Shown: positions 16,283 through 23,820, counted from the first letter of the stretch. The stretch: DNA of 64,000 nucleotides from an uncultured Candidatus Melainabacteria bacterium (GCA_932182025.1 CAKNXK010000024.1:1-64000), one strand, 5' to 3'. Numbers and translations are program-made. Notes: generated by a model not told the origin, from the letters alone.

Positions 16283-17320
16283 CTAAATCATTTTCCAAGC
16301 TTTTTTAGGACAAACTGCAGAACAGATACCGCATCCTATGCAATTATCTTCTTTGACCGAAAAATCTTCATTAATCGATTTTTGCGGACAATTCTTGACA
16401 CATAGATTACAACCTACACAAAGGTTTTTATCCCATTCAGGTTTTCTTAATCTAGCTTCGCCTGTTTGTGCAAGATTAAATAAATCCCTGTTATCTTCCA
16501 CCAAATCACCAAAGAGACCGTCCTTAAACCATTCATTTTGTTTGAATTCTTGCAAAGAAACTCGTTCAATTTTATTTTTCTGAGCAAGCGGAACAAGTTT
16601 TACCCATTGAGAAAAATCCAAGAGTTCCTCAAGAAGTTCTTTTCTTCCAATTTCTTTTAAAAAATCACCCATGCCGGATTTAAGGAAGTCCTTATCATAT
16701 TTATCAAGTTTCTTGACTTCAACACAGTTTGCAATACCTTCAAGCTTGCCGCGCACATATACTGTACCGCCAACCATTCCTACACAGGAACGGTTACCGA
16801 GAACTGATGGTAAATGTTCGGAATCATATCCGCAAATTACGGCTCTACCGCCGCCCATAAATTCAAAACTAAAAGACCCTGTATTTTTTAATACCCAAAA
16901 CTCGGGTTGTTCAAACTTAGGGTCGTGTTTCATCAAAGCGCCGGAACGTGTTCCCACACGTCCGCCAACATAAATTTTACCGCCCGCAGCACAATGTGCA
17001 GCAGTATCACCGGCATCACCTTTTACTACTATTTTTGCACCTGAATTAAGCCAGCCGATATCAGCAGGCGCAGAACCTTCTACAACAATTTTAGTTCCTT
17101 CCATTCCCATAGCACCGACTCTTTGTCCGGGATTGGTCACATGGAAAGTAAGATTACTGTTTTTATATTTACCGCCAATACCTATATTATGCTGACCGCA
17201 AGCTTCAATTTCAAACTCGTTTACACCTTCTTCAATTTTAGTGGTAATTAGTTGAAGAAGCTCCTGTGTTGACATTCTAACATCGTTTATTAAAGTTTTG
17301 ATTTTATATTCTTTTTTCAT
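16283..17320 (-). CDS. Glutamate synthase GXGXG-domain subunit with two 4Fe-4S clusters
   Basis: A 345-residue protein made of the C-terminal GXGXG beta-helix domain of glutamate synthase (about 1-235; repeats such as GQRVGAMGMEGTKIVVEGSA, DAGDTAAHCAAGGKIYVGG and FVGMVGGTVYVRG-like text). A ferredoxin module with CVGCNLCVKNCP and CIGCGICSAVCP follows at the end. In full-length GltB this domain braces the ammonia tunnel. The fused ferredoxin suggests electrons come from ferredoxin and not from a GltD/NADPH subunit. It is the last gene of the three-gene operon, with a 77-base spacer that holds hairpins. Confidence 0.9.
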   Translation of the reverse strand: MKKEYKIKTLINDVRMSTQELLQLITTKIEEGVNEFEIEACGQHNIGIGGKYKNSNLTFHVTNPGQRVGAMGMEGTKIVVEGSAPADIGWLNSGAKIVVKGDAGDTAAHCAAGGKIYVGGRVGTRSGALMKHDPKFEQPEFWVLKNTGSFSFEFMGGGRAVICGYDSEHLPSVLGNRSCVGMVGGTVYVRGKLEGIANCVEVKKLDKYDKDFLKSGMGDFLKEIGRKELLEELLDFSQWVKLVPLAQKNKIERVSLQEFKQNEWFKDGLFGDLVEDNRDLFNLAQTGEARLRKPEWDKNLCVGCNLCVKNCPQKSINEDFSVKEDNCIGCGICSAVCPKKAWKMI

Positions 17321-17357
17321 TATCTTGTAGCTCTTTTTTAATTATCTTGTAGTCTTT

Positions 17358-17394
17358 AGACATTTGTCTCCGGTATAAATGTCTACGTGCGTAG
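17358..17394 (-). other. Paired hairpins in the glutamate synthase operon spacer
   Basis: AGACATTT (17358-17365) and AAATGTCT (17377-17384) are perfect 8-base arms, and CTACG/CGTAG forms a second small hairpin beside them. No T-run follows, so mRNA processing or stability is more likely than termination. The 12-base string ATTATCTTGTAG also occurs twice nearby (17319-17330 and 17341-17352). Confidence 0.4.
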
Positions 17395-17397
17395 TAC

Positions 17398-19026
17398 TTA
17401 ACATGCATATTGAATATCTAATCTGTTTGAAATATGTTTATCTACCGTAATTAAAGCATCAGAACGACCCGTTGGCAGTGTTGAACATCCTATCGGAGCC
17501 ATAAGTTTTTTCAATTCTATATCTGTTGCTAAAATATAATTAACAAGGTTTTGTGCAACCTTATCCACATCAAGACGTTTAACAAGATTAGGATCCTGAG
17601 TTGCAAGTCCTGCCGGACATTTACCTGTGTTACAAGCATTGCATTTACCTATATCGTTTCCTACACAACCTGCAATTTCCAGAAGCATTCTTCCTGTAAA
17701 GACTCCGTTCGCGCCAAGACAAATAAGTTTGAACGCATCTGCTGCAAAGCTTCCTGTCTGTCCAAGTCCGCCACCTGCAAAAAGCGGGATTTCTCCCTGT
17801 CTGCCTTGGTGAACAGCTGCAAGGTAACAATCACGAAGTTTTGAAGTAATCGGATGACCTGTGTGGTTAAGAGAAATTTCGTGTGCTGCTCCCGTACCTC
17901 CGGCAAGTCCGTCAATAAAGAAACCTCCTACGATATTATACGGGTCTCTTAATAAATTATTATAAACCGAAACACTTGTAACAGATGCTGCAACCTTGAT
18001 TGCAACAGGAACCTGAAAATTAAAAGCAGCGTTCATTGAAAGAAACATCTTTTGAACACTTTCCTCAATCGAATAAAGTCCTTGATGAGTCGGAGGTGAC
18101 AACAAATCAGCCTTTGGAACTCCCCTGATTTCCTGAACATATCTTGCAACCTTGCTTGCCATCAAAAGTCCGCCATCACCAGGTTTTGCACCTTGTCCGA
18201 TTTTAATCAAAATTCCCGCAGGATCTTCTGTCATCTCAGGCATTGTTTTAATAATTCTGTTCCAGCCAAAGTGACCTGATGCAATTTGCAAAATCATATA
18301 TTTCAAATATCTTGATTTCAAAAGCGAAGTTGGGATACCACCTTCTCCAGTACACATACGGATTGGAATACCGCAAACCTCGTTTAAGTAAGCTGTAGCA
18401 ATAGCCATAGCTTCCCACATTCTCCATGAAACAGCGCCGATTGACATATCGCCAAAGATTATCGGATAAATCCACCTGTTTGGAGGCAATGCTTTCGGCT
18501 GGGTTAATTCTCCATCCTTTATCTCAAAATTAAGTTTTTCAGGAGAAAGCACTCTTCCAAAAGGAGTTCTAAGCTCAAATGTATGGCGCTGTGCATCCAA
18601 AGACGGGTCTGTCATTTGTGAAATTCTGCCAATTTTGATTTTATCCAAAGTTCTACCTTCTGTGTTAAGGTTTGAACGTCCGCCTTTTTTGAATGAATCA
18701 GCTTTTTGCGCTCTATAAGCAACGGAATATTTATCATCTTTATTTTTAACAGCTTTAATCGCACCATTAGGACAAACACGGGTACACATACCGCACCCAT
18801 GACAATAGTTTTCCAAAGAAACATTTTGTTTAATAACAAGAACTTTCTCACACTTGCCGCGCTCTGTAATACTATTGGATGTTTTTCTGGTTTCTACAGC
18901 AGGAGAAATTGCGCCAAAAGAACAAACTGCTGTACATTTACCGCACTGAATACATTTGGACTCGTCATATTCAACTATCCAAGGTAACTCGTCTTTATGA
19001 AGTTCATTAATTTTTACTGCTGCCAT
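17398..19026 (-). CDS. Glutamate synthase catalytic (FMN) subunit with N-terminal ferredoxin module
   Basis: A 542-residue archaeal-type GltB core. Residues 20-90 hold two 4Fe-4S motifs (CIQCGKCTAVCSFGA, CHGCGMCTRVCPNGA). The FMN barrel follows, with the signatures KIGQGAKPGDGGLL, SPPTHQGLYSIEE, FFIDGLAGGTGAAHE and GQTGSFAADAFKL. A cysteine-rich 3Fe-4S type motif, CNACNTGKCPAGLATQ, lies near residue 467. It should reduce 2-iminoglutarate to glutamate using ammonia from the amidotransferase subunit. The start overlaps the amidotransferase gene by 13 bases. No GltD homologue is nearby, which supports a ferredoxin-linked enzyme. Confidence 0.94.
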   Translation of the reverse strand: MAAVKINELHKDELPWIVEYDESKCIQCGKCTAVCSFGAISPAVETRKTSNSITERGKCEKVLVIKQNVSLENYCHGCGMCTRVCPNGAIKAVKNKDDKYSVAYRAQKADSFKKGGRSNLNTEGRTLDKIKIGRISQMTDPSLDAQRHTFELRTPFGRVLSPEKLNFEIKDGELTQPKALPPNRWIYPIIFGDMSIGAVSWRMWEAMAIATAYLNEVCGIPIRMCTGEGGIPTSLLKSRYLKYMILQIASGHFGWNRIIKTMPEMTEDPAGILIKIGQGAKPGDGGLLMASKVARYVQEIRGVPKADLLSPPTHQGLYSIEESVQKMFLSMNAAFNFQVPVAIKVAASVTSVSVYNNLLRDPYNIVGGFFIDGLAGGTGAAHEISLNHTGHPITSKLRDCYLAAVHQGRQGEIPLFAGGGLGQTGSFAADAFKLICLGANGVFTGRMLLEIAGCVGNDIGKCNACNTGKCPAGLATQDPNLVKRLDVDKVAQNLVNYILATDIELKKLMAPIGCSTLPTGRSDALITVDKHISNRLDIQYAC

Positions 19027-20120
19027 CTTTCTATCGTCAAATCTTTCTTAACTAATATTGTTTCATGCTCGTTAGGATAAATATCTTTTGAAATATCACG
19101 GTCTGGTAATAAATCATTTATCCCGCAAACTTCTGATGTCATAATTACTGTATTTTCATCTCTTCCAATCACTATCGGTCGTAGTTTTTTCGAATCGCAA
19201 ACGCACATAAGCTCCTTATCCGGAGTTACGGCAAGCATTGTATTTGGACCATTGATTTCAAGATTAGCGAGCGACGCTTTTATACGTAACAAAATCTCGC
19301 TGTCTGGACGTTTTATTATTTCGTTATAAGAAAGCGGCGTTACGGTATGCTTGAAATACTGAAGAGGCCATTTTAGAACCTTATGGATATAATGCAGAGT
19401 ATACAAAAGACATTGTGAATCAGATTCAAATCCCATATACCCCTTGTACAAGCTCATCTGATAGAATTTATTTTTCTCATAGAAAGTATTTTCACCGTTA
19501 ACAAGAGCTGTATAACCTTCTAAAAAGAACGGATGAGCTGCATATCTTACAATATCATAATTTGTATTTTGTCTGCATTGAGCAGTGATAATATGCGCTG
19601 TTAAGTCAGAATTCTCCTGCCACAAGTTGAAATAAGTTCCAATATCTTTAGGACTGCCGATTTCTTTAAGAGTCAGCGTATCATGCCAGAATGAATATAT
19701 AAATCCTGATTTTGTTTCATCAAGCACTTTTCTCAAACGAAGAGCAGTATCAATAAGAAGTTCTTCTTTTTCTTCTTTGGTAGCGTGTTTAAAGCTTTTC
19801 GGGTATTGAAGCACTTCAAAAACATAGTTTGGCATTGCTTCAATTTTCAGACCTTTTTTATTACTAATATCAGGAGACCACTGCATTACGCGAGAAAAAC
19901 CGATTTCCCGAAGAATGTCTTCTGCAAGACGAGTACCCTCAACCGTTGCAGCCATTGATAGAAGCGGTAAGTCTTTGTAGTTTTCAAATAATCCGCCCAT
20001 ATCCTGCATAACAAAAGCAAATCCGGAATCATCATGACCTTTTTGCTGACTGCGCATAAGTTTAAGCGCAATTGACGGATGAAGTTTATTTTTAGATTTT
20101 ATAGCCCCAATTCTGCACAT
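19014..20120 (-). CDS. Glutamate synthase glutaminase subunit (class II amidotransferase)
   Basis: A 368-residue class II glutamine amidotransferase, equivalent to the N-terminal domain of GltB. Cys2 (MCRIGAI) is the catalytic nucleophile after removal of Met1. SQQKGHDDSGFAF, NGENTFYEKNKF and GFESDSQCLLYTL fit the glutaminase fold. It releases ammonia from glutamine for the FMN subunit. It is the first gene of the operon. There is no ribosome site; a consensus promoter ends 7 bases before the ATG, so the message is probably leaderless. Confidence 0.9.
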   Translation of the reverse strand: MCRIGAIKSKNKLHPSIALKLMRSQQKGHDDSGFAFVMQDMGGLFENYKDLPLLSMAATVEGTRLAEDILREIGFSRVMQWSPDISNKKGLKIEAMPNYVFEVLQYPKSFKHATKEEKEELLIDTALRLRKVLDETKSGFIYSFWHDTLTLKEIGSPKDIGTYFNLWQENSDLTAHIITAQCRQNTNYDIVRYAAHPFFLEGYTALVNGENTFYEKNKFYQMSLYKGYMGFESDSQCLLYTLHYIHKVLKWPLQYFKHTVTPLSYNEIIKRPDSEILLRIKASLANLEINGPNTMLAVTPDKELMCVCDSKKLRPIVIGRDENTVIMTSEVCGINDLLPDRDISKDIYPNEHETILVKKDLTIERWQQ

Positions 20121-20127
20121 AAATATT

Positions 20128-20156
20128 ATTGTAACGATTTATTTGAATGTCGTCAA
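20128..20156 (-). promoter_or_regulatory. Promoter of the glutamate synthase operon (leaderless)
   Basis: On the minus strand, TTGACG (20151-20156), 17 bases, TACAAT (20128-20133), then 7 bases to the ATG. The geometry is the same as at the LysR gene. Confidence 0.8.
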
Positions 20157-20159
20157 GTT

Positions 20160-20318
20160 TTAGTCTTTGAGGTTTTTCAGTGCATATTCACAGCATTGAA
20201 CAACAAGTTTGTTAAGAGAAATGCCTTTATTTTGTGCAACATGCTGTAAGCGATTGACCAATTCCATTGGTAATCTAAATGTTTTATTAATCATTTCAGG
20301 TTTTTCAATTTTAAACAT
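20160..20318 (-). CDS. Ribbon-helix-helix (Arc/CopG-type) DNA-binding protein
   Basis: A 52-residue protein. A short beta strand (MINKTFRLPMELVNRL) is followed by two helices (LQHVAQNKGIS, LNKLVVQCCEYALKNL), the classic ribbon-helix-helix layout of Arc/MetJ/CopG repressors, which bind DNA as dimers through the strand. A GGTGAGG ribosome site precedes the ATG at 20318. It lies just upstream of the glutamate synthase operon on the same strand and faces a small plus-strand ORF. Four related short palindromic sites lie in the divergent spacer, so it probably regulates itself and its neighbour. Confidence 0.75.
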   Translation of the reverse strand: MFKIEKPEMINKTFRLPMELVNRLQHVAQNKGISLNKLVVQCCEYALKNLKD

Positions 20319-20340
20319 TTTGCATTCCTCACCTAATATG

Positions 20341-20423
20341 ATAAGTGCATTTTTAATAAATTTATATACGTCGAATTTGCACTTGTTTTTATAAGTGCAT
20401 TATGTTATTATCCACTTATAAGT
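20341..20423. promoter_or_regulatory. Operator cluster of the ribbon-helix-helix regulator (putative)
   Basis: Four related sites: ATAAGTGCAT at 20341-20350, TGCACTT at 20378-20384 (inverted), ATAAGTGCAT at 20391-20400, and the perfect palindrome ACTTATAAGT at 20414-20423. The second and third form an inverted repeat. The cluster begins 22 bases upstream of the regulator's start codon and overlaps a plus-strand promoter (TTGTTT 20383-20388, 17 bases, TATTAT 20406-20411). Confidence 0.55.
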
Positions 20424-20453
20424 AATGAAGTCGCAAATTTACATGTATTCAAA

Positions 20454-20651
20454 TTGCAATCAGTAGAAGGTCGAATTAGTGCTATAACTGATGTATTAAG
20501 TGTTTTAAGCGATTATTGTCAGGTGCATTACGATAATAATGAAATTCATCAAATTGAAGTTCTTATAACTTCTCTCCGCAGCAGGTCTATAGAAGCATCT
20601 AATGAATTAAAACAAATCTCAGATGATTTTGTAGCTACGTATTGTATTTGA
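20454..20651 (+). CDS. Small helical protein downstream of the operator cluster (start uncertain)
   Basis: An open frame ends at 20651 with residues that look genuine (SVEGRISAITDVLSVLSDYC, then SLRSRSIEASNELKQISDDF), predicted as two or three helices. The listed start is a TTG with no ribosome site. The frame stays open further upstream (SNEVANLHVFKLQ) toward the predicted transcription start near 20418 but contains no ATG there; the nearest ATG (20425) is out of frame. Either an unusual start is used or the gene has suffered a one-base change near its start. It is likely under control of the operator cluster. Confidence 0.45.
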   Translation: MQSVEGRISAITDVLSVLSDYCQVHYDNNEIHQIEVLITSLRSRSIEASNELKQISDDFVATYCI

Positions 20652-20677
20652 AAAGATACTTGTTTTGTGTTACAATC
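20649..20677 (+). promoter_or_regulatory. Promoter of the SRP RNA gene
   Basis: TTGAAA (20649-20654), 17 bases, TACAAT (20672-20677). The predicted start near 20684 matches the 5' end of the terminal stem of the RNA. Confidence 0.75.
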
Positions 20678-20684
20678 ACTGTAC

Positions 20685-20940
20685 CGTACTCCCCGGGGAC
20701 GTAGCGAATCTCTCGACTCGAACGCTTTAGCGAGGGGCAGAGCCTACTGTGAGGGGTATATGGAAGCCGCCTATGAGGTTATGGCCGTTGATAGTTTAGA
20801 ATATGATGGCGTAAGCTGTCGAACCGTGTCAGGATGGAGACATAGCAGCACTAAGACAATCCTTGCGGGTGTCGTATCTCTAAAAAGTAGGTCCTAAAAT
20901 CAAAATCGGGTTTTGTATATTTCGATAGGTAGTGGTACGG
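20685..20940 (+). ncRNA. ffs: Signal recognition particle RNA (about 256 nt)
   Basis: Domain IV is recognisable: GTCAGG, then an ATG/CAT stem capped by the tetraloop GAGA, then AGCAGCACTAAGAC, the conserved asymmetric and symmetric loops bound by Ffh. The 5' end CCGTAC pairs with GTACGG at 20935-20940, followed directly by TTTTTT, which defines both ends. CCTACT and AGTAGG form another long-range helix. The length of about 256 nt fits the large bacterial type with an extra 5' domain, not the 4.5S type of about 110 nt. A consensus promoter precedes it. A protein reading of this stretch is rejected. Confidence 0.85.
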
Positions 20941-20966
20941 TTTTTTAAAACAAAGGTGTGTGTCTC

Positions 20967-21515
20967 ATGTTAACATTTCAAGCAAACTATCTCAATTCTG
21001 CATCAATTCAGCGTATCAATGCATATAAGCCTTGCACAAAAAAAGTTGCGTTTGTGGAAATAAATCCGCACAGCACTTCTGATATACTTGCAATTCATAA
21101 AACTGCAATTAATTGGGATAAAAATGGCGGAGAAGGACTAGCTTATGATATTTGTCATTCTGTAAATAAAAAAACAAAAGACCGATTTTTTGCAATCACT
21201 ACTCAAAAAACAGGATTTGAACAATTAGATTATCGACAAATTTTATCTCTGGCGCAGGTAAAAACTAAAAATAAGAATGAAGAATTTATTGAATACCTGC
21301 AAGTTGACCCAGAGAACAAGAAGAAAGCTGAAAATCCGAATTTTTCTCATATTGGTACGGCAATGTTAGATAGTATTAAACAATTATTTTATAAAAAACA
21401 TATTGAATTAGATTCGCTTAAAACTGCTATTCCATTTTATTTGAGAAACGGATTTATAGATATTGGTTCGGCAGGAGGCACGGAAAGACGCATGCGCTGG
21501 GAAGCTTCTTTGTAA
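20967..21515 (+). CDS. Hypothetical protein, possibly GNAT-acetyltransferase-like
   Basis: A 182-residue soluble protein. The second half (NPNFSHIGTAMLDSIKQLF, then IPFYLRNGFIDIG) resembles the acetyl-CoA-binding loop, helix and final strand of GNAT N-acetyltransferases, including the typical YLRNGF ending. The first half is less clear. The match is by eye and modest. ATG 20967 was chosen because AAAGGTG precedes it. It lies between the SRP RNA and tRNA-Gln. Substrate unknown. Confidence 0.65.
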   Translation: MLTFQANYLNSASIQRINAYKPCTKKVAFVEINPHSTSDILAIHKTAINWDKNGGEGLAYDICHSVNKKTKDRFFAITTQKTGFEQLDYRQILSLAQVKTKNKNEEFIEYLQVDPENKKKAENPNFSHIGTAMLDSIKQLFYKKHIELDSLKTAIPFYLRNGFIDIGSAGGTERRMRWEASL

Positions 21516-21527
21516 TATTTCTCAAAC

Positions 21528-21555
21528 TTTACACAAAATTTTTACGTGCTAAAAT
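21528..21555 (+). promoter_or_regulatory. Promoter of tRNA-Gln
   Basis: TTTACA (21528-21533), 16 bases, TAAAAT (21550-21555), with the tRNA starting 10 bases later. Confidence 0.6.
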
Positions 21556-21565
21556 CAAATTGCGC

Positions 21566-21636
21566 TCCCGGATCGTCTAGCGGCAGGACGGATGACTCTG
21601 ACTCATTTAACGGTGGTTCGAATCCATCTCCGGGAA
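21566..21636 (+). tRNA. tRNA-Gln (anticodon CTG)
   Basis: The acceptor arms TCCCGGA and TCCGGGA pair fully. The D arm is GTC-TAGCGGCAG-GAC. The anticodon stem GATGA/TCATT encloses the loop CTCTGAC with anticodon CTG. The T arm GGTGG-TTCGAAT-CCATC is canonical. The CCA end is not encoded. It reads CAG codons. Confidence 0.95.
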
Positions 21637-21641
21637 AATTA

Positions 21642-21668
21642 AAAACAGGGGCAATACCCCTGTTTTTT
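21642..21668 (+). terminator. Intrinsic terminator of tRNA-Gln
   Basis: AAAACAGGGG, loop CAATA, CCCCTGTTTT followed by TT, starting 6 bases after the tRNA. Confidence 0.85.
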
Positions 21669-21946
21669 AATGAAATCCACAAGTTCTTGTATACCCGCTT
21701 ACCTCTGTTCCATCATCTCTAGTATATCCGCTTACTTGATAAGAACCTGGACATTGTTGGTTTTGTGAGAATCTTTTGTATCAATTTTTGCTGTTGAAAG
21801 AGGTTTCATATTTTCAAGCATATAATCTCCCATTCCATTAGTACCTTCTATCGACTCAACAGTATAACTTGTGCCAATATCATCATAAAATGAAAAACTA
21901 CGTAAAAAGTCATTTGAACTATGATAATTAACAATATTTTCTTCAT
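21667..21946 (-). pseudogene. Remnant of a small secreted protein with VSGYTR repeats (frameshifted)
   Basis: Three minus-strand frames join up in order. A signal-peptide-like start (MKKILLIIIVQMTF, ATG 21946, AGAGG site upstream) is followed in another frame by a polar body (DDIGTSYTVESIEGTNGMGD). A third frame then gives a C-terminal domain reading CPGSYQVSGYTRDDGTEVSG, then YTRTCGFH and stop. The last part holds a tandem VSGYTR repeat flanked by two cysteines, a motif style seen at the ends of small exported proteins. Two frameshifts are needed to join the pieces, so the gene looks broken, though sequencing error is possible. Confidence 0.4.
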
Positions 21947-22220
21947 AGCCTCTGCACAAAAGTCTCTGGCTTCAGAATATTGTTCAGGAACCTTCTTAGC
22001 AAAAATTTGCAAAAATAACGTTGCTTTTGTAATTTATATTCTTTTATCAATCCCCGCGTTGATTATTGAAACATTAATTTGGCTGGGAGCTATATTTTTT
22101 ATTTTTTATTATATTTTTGAAAGTTTTTTAATTCCAGAATTTGGATAGAATATTTAGATTATACATTTAGCCTTGATGGTCTAAGTATGTTTTTTGTATG
22201 GTTCTCTTAATTATTACATC
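21947..22220. other. Gene-poor stretch with a possible small hydrophobic ORF
   Basis: No confident gene. A plus-strand frame ending at 22148 would encode a two-helix hydrophobic peptide (IYILLSIPALIIETLIWLGA), but it has no convincing start or ribosome site. On the minus strand, a short readable segment (AKKVPEQYSEARDFCAEA) runs into the start of the broken secreted gene. The stretch may be decayed coding DNA. Confidence 0.3.
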
Positions 22221-22871
22221 TTATTTCTTCATCACAAGCTTCAACTCAACTCGTCTGCTCTTTGCAAAATCTTCTTTGCCATCAACCATTACAGGGTCAG
22301 AGAAACTTGCACCTTCTACAATAATCATTTTTCTTAAACGATTACCGTTGTTTTTGTTGTAAGGGGTATTTGTCATATAATTTGCAACCTCATAAGCACG
22401 GTTAAGGGACAATTCCATATTTTTCATATACTGTTCATCATCAGAAAACTTACCTGCAAAAGTCTGCGAATCAGTATGACCCTGAATTATTATTTTATCA
22501 ATATTTTTGTCTAAATACTCGTTAGAAAACAATGAGTCCAAATATGCAGGCGCAAACTTATCCAAATAAGCTTTACCTTTTCCAGATAACTTGTAACTAT
22601 TAATATCAAAAAGTTCCAAATCAGAAATTTTAACCACTCCGGAAACAGGGTCAATTGAAGCCTTAATGTCCTGTTTTTTCAAAGTTTCCTGCAATGATTT
22701 GGAAGCATTCTCCTGCGCTAATTCTGATTGAATTTTATCTACATGACCGGTTAAATAAGTATAGAAAAACAAAACAATAAACACAAGAACAAGACCCGTC
22801 ATTAAATCGGTCATTGTTATCCAGAAAATATTTCCATCATTTGTCTCTTCTGTTTTTGGTCTGATTTTCAT
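22221..22871 (-). CDS. ZorB/MotB-like protein with OmpA-type peptidoglycan-binding domain
   Basis: A 216-residue inner-membrane protein. One membrane helix at about residues 16-40 carries the conserved plug/proton Asp in FWITMTDLMTGLVLVFIV, as in MotB and ZorB. An OmpA/MotB C-terminal domain follows with IIIQGHTDS, LSLNRAYEVANYM and SRRVELKL, which bind peptidoglycan. It pairs with the gene upstream (8-base gap), as stator subunits A and B do. ZorA/ZorB are components of Zorya antiphage systems, but no zorC, zorD or zorE is beside them here. Alternative roles include an ExbBD-type energiser. It does not sit near the flagellar-type export genes. Confidence 0.82.
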   Translation of the reverse strand: MKIRPKTEETNDGNIFWITMTDLMTGLVLVFIVLFFYTYLTGHVDKIQSELAQENASKSLQETLKKQDIKASIDPVSGVVKISDLELFDINSYKLSGKGKAYLDKFAPAYLDSLFSNEYLDKNIDKIIIQGHTDSQTFAGKFSDDEQYMKNMELSLNRAYEVANYMTNTPYNKNNGNRLRKMIIVEGASFSDPVMVDGKEDFAKSRRVELKLVMKK

Positions 22872-22879
22872 TATTTCCC

Positions 22880-23755
22880 CTAAAATAATTTATCAACAAC
22901 ATCCCCACCGGAGCCCTTATCCATTGATTCATTTAAGCGATTCAAACTGTATAAAATATTTTCAAGATAAGGCGTTGTCATTTCTCCTATTGATTTAGAA
23001 ACTGCTTTTGCAAAATCTTCAGGTAATGATTTTAGAATTTTTTCATTATTTGTATTTTGCATTTTAGATTCTTTAACTAAGTCCAACAAGAATTGTTCAC
23101 TGGTGCAAACATCAAACAATCTGATAAACTCTTTTTGAATAAGCAAATAATATGCTTTGCATTTTTTGTTATACAGAAGTTTTTCTGTAAACATAAACAA
23201 TAAAGAATAACCAACCGCAAAAACCGAACAAAGTGCTGCTATCTGTATATTCCCAATTAATCCGTTCAAAGACTCTCCCGCCGCATATGATGAAAAATCA
23301 ACAGCTGTAAAAGCAATCGCCATTTTTAAGAATGTAAAAAACGGACCCAAACCGGTTAGAAGAGTTGGCATTGTTTGAATAAATTTATGGTTAATTTTTG
23401 AATAAACAAGTGTTTCTTCATTGAAAAAGTACGAAGCATCTACCGTCAAATAGATATCAGGGGTATAATTAGCTTTATTTGTTTGAGAAGCTGTAAAAAG
23501 TTTTTCCGGAAAAATCAAAGCCTTCTTAAAATCTTCCCAGCTTGTTGCGGTATAAGAATTCCCGCTCATAAACTCATCCAGCTGATTGAATCTGTAAGAC
23601 AACTCTTTCTTGTTAAAAGTCTTTAAAAACTCATAAACAGATTTAAGGTTATTTTCTGTCTTTGTATAAGCCCGTAAAACCGTCAATATAAAAAACAAGA
23701 ATATTGTTGTAATAATCAATATTGCAGGTTCTGTAATAATACTAATAAATCCCAT
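22880..23755 (-). CDS. ZorA/MotA-like proton-channel subunit
   Basis: A 291-residue protein with a membrane helix at about 6-26, a cytoplasmic segment, and two helices at about 133-152 and 172-193 (TMPTLLTGLGPFFTFLKMAI; IQIAALCSVFAVGYSLLFMF). This layout and the GLGPFFTFLK motif match the MotA/TolQ/ExbB superfamily and ZorA in particular. The C-terminal tail is helical and about 95 residues long, much shorter than the long tails of typical ZorA. A GAGGAAG site precedes the ATG. It should assemble as a pentamer around a dimer of its partner and convert ion flow into motion or signalling. Confidence 0.75.
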   Translation of the reverse strand: MGFISIITEPAILIITTIFLFFILTVLRAYTKTENNLKSVYEFLKTFNKKELSYRFNQLDEFMSGNSYTATSWEDFKKALIFPEKLFTASQTNKANYTPDIYLTVDASYFFNEETLVYSKINHKFIQTMPTLLTGLGPFFTFLKMAIAFTAVDFSSYAAGESLNGLIGNIQIAALCSVFAVGYSLLFMFTEKLLYNKKCKAYYLLIQKEFIRLFDVCTSEQFLLDLVKESKMQNTNNEKILKSLPEDFAKAVSKSIGEMTTPYLENILYSLNRLNESMDKGSGGDVVDKLF

Positions 23756-23787
23756 AGCTTCCTCTTTTTTTTACTACTATACCATAT

Positions 23788-23816
23788 AAAAAGGGGAACT
23801 AACAAGTTCCCCTTTT
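23788..23816 (-). terminator. Intrinsic terminator after the ferritin-like gene
   Basis: AAAAGGGGAACT, loop, AGTTCCCCTTTT is a perfect 12-base stem with T-runs on both strands. It separates the ferritin-like gene from the ZorA/ZorB-like pair, so the pair forms its own transcription unit. Confidence 0.85.
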
Positions 23817-23820
23817 AGTA

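Noticed and set aside
20667..20897. Protein-coding frame of about 76 codons
   Set aside because: The stretch is explained better by SRP RNA: domain IV motif, terminal stem, promoter and T-run.
21921..22148. Plus-strand hydrophobic ORF of 75 codons
   Set aside because: No ribosome site or promoter, and it overlaps a minus-strand signal-peptide frame; kept only as a mention in the gene-poor stretch.
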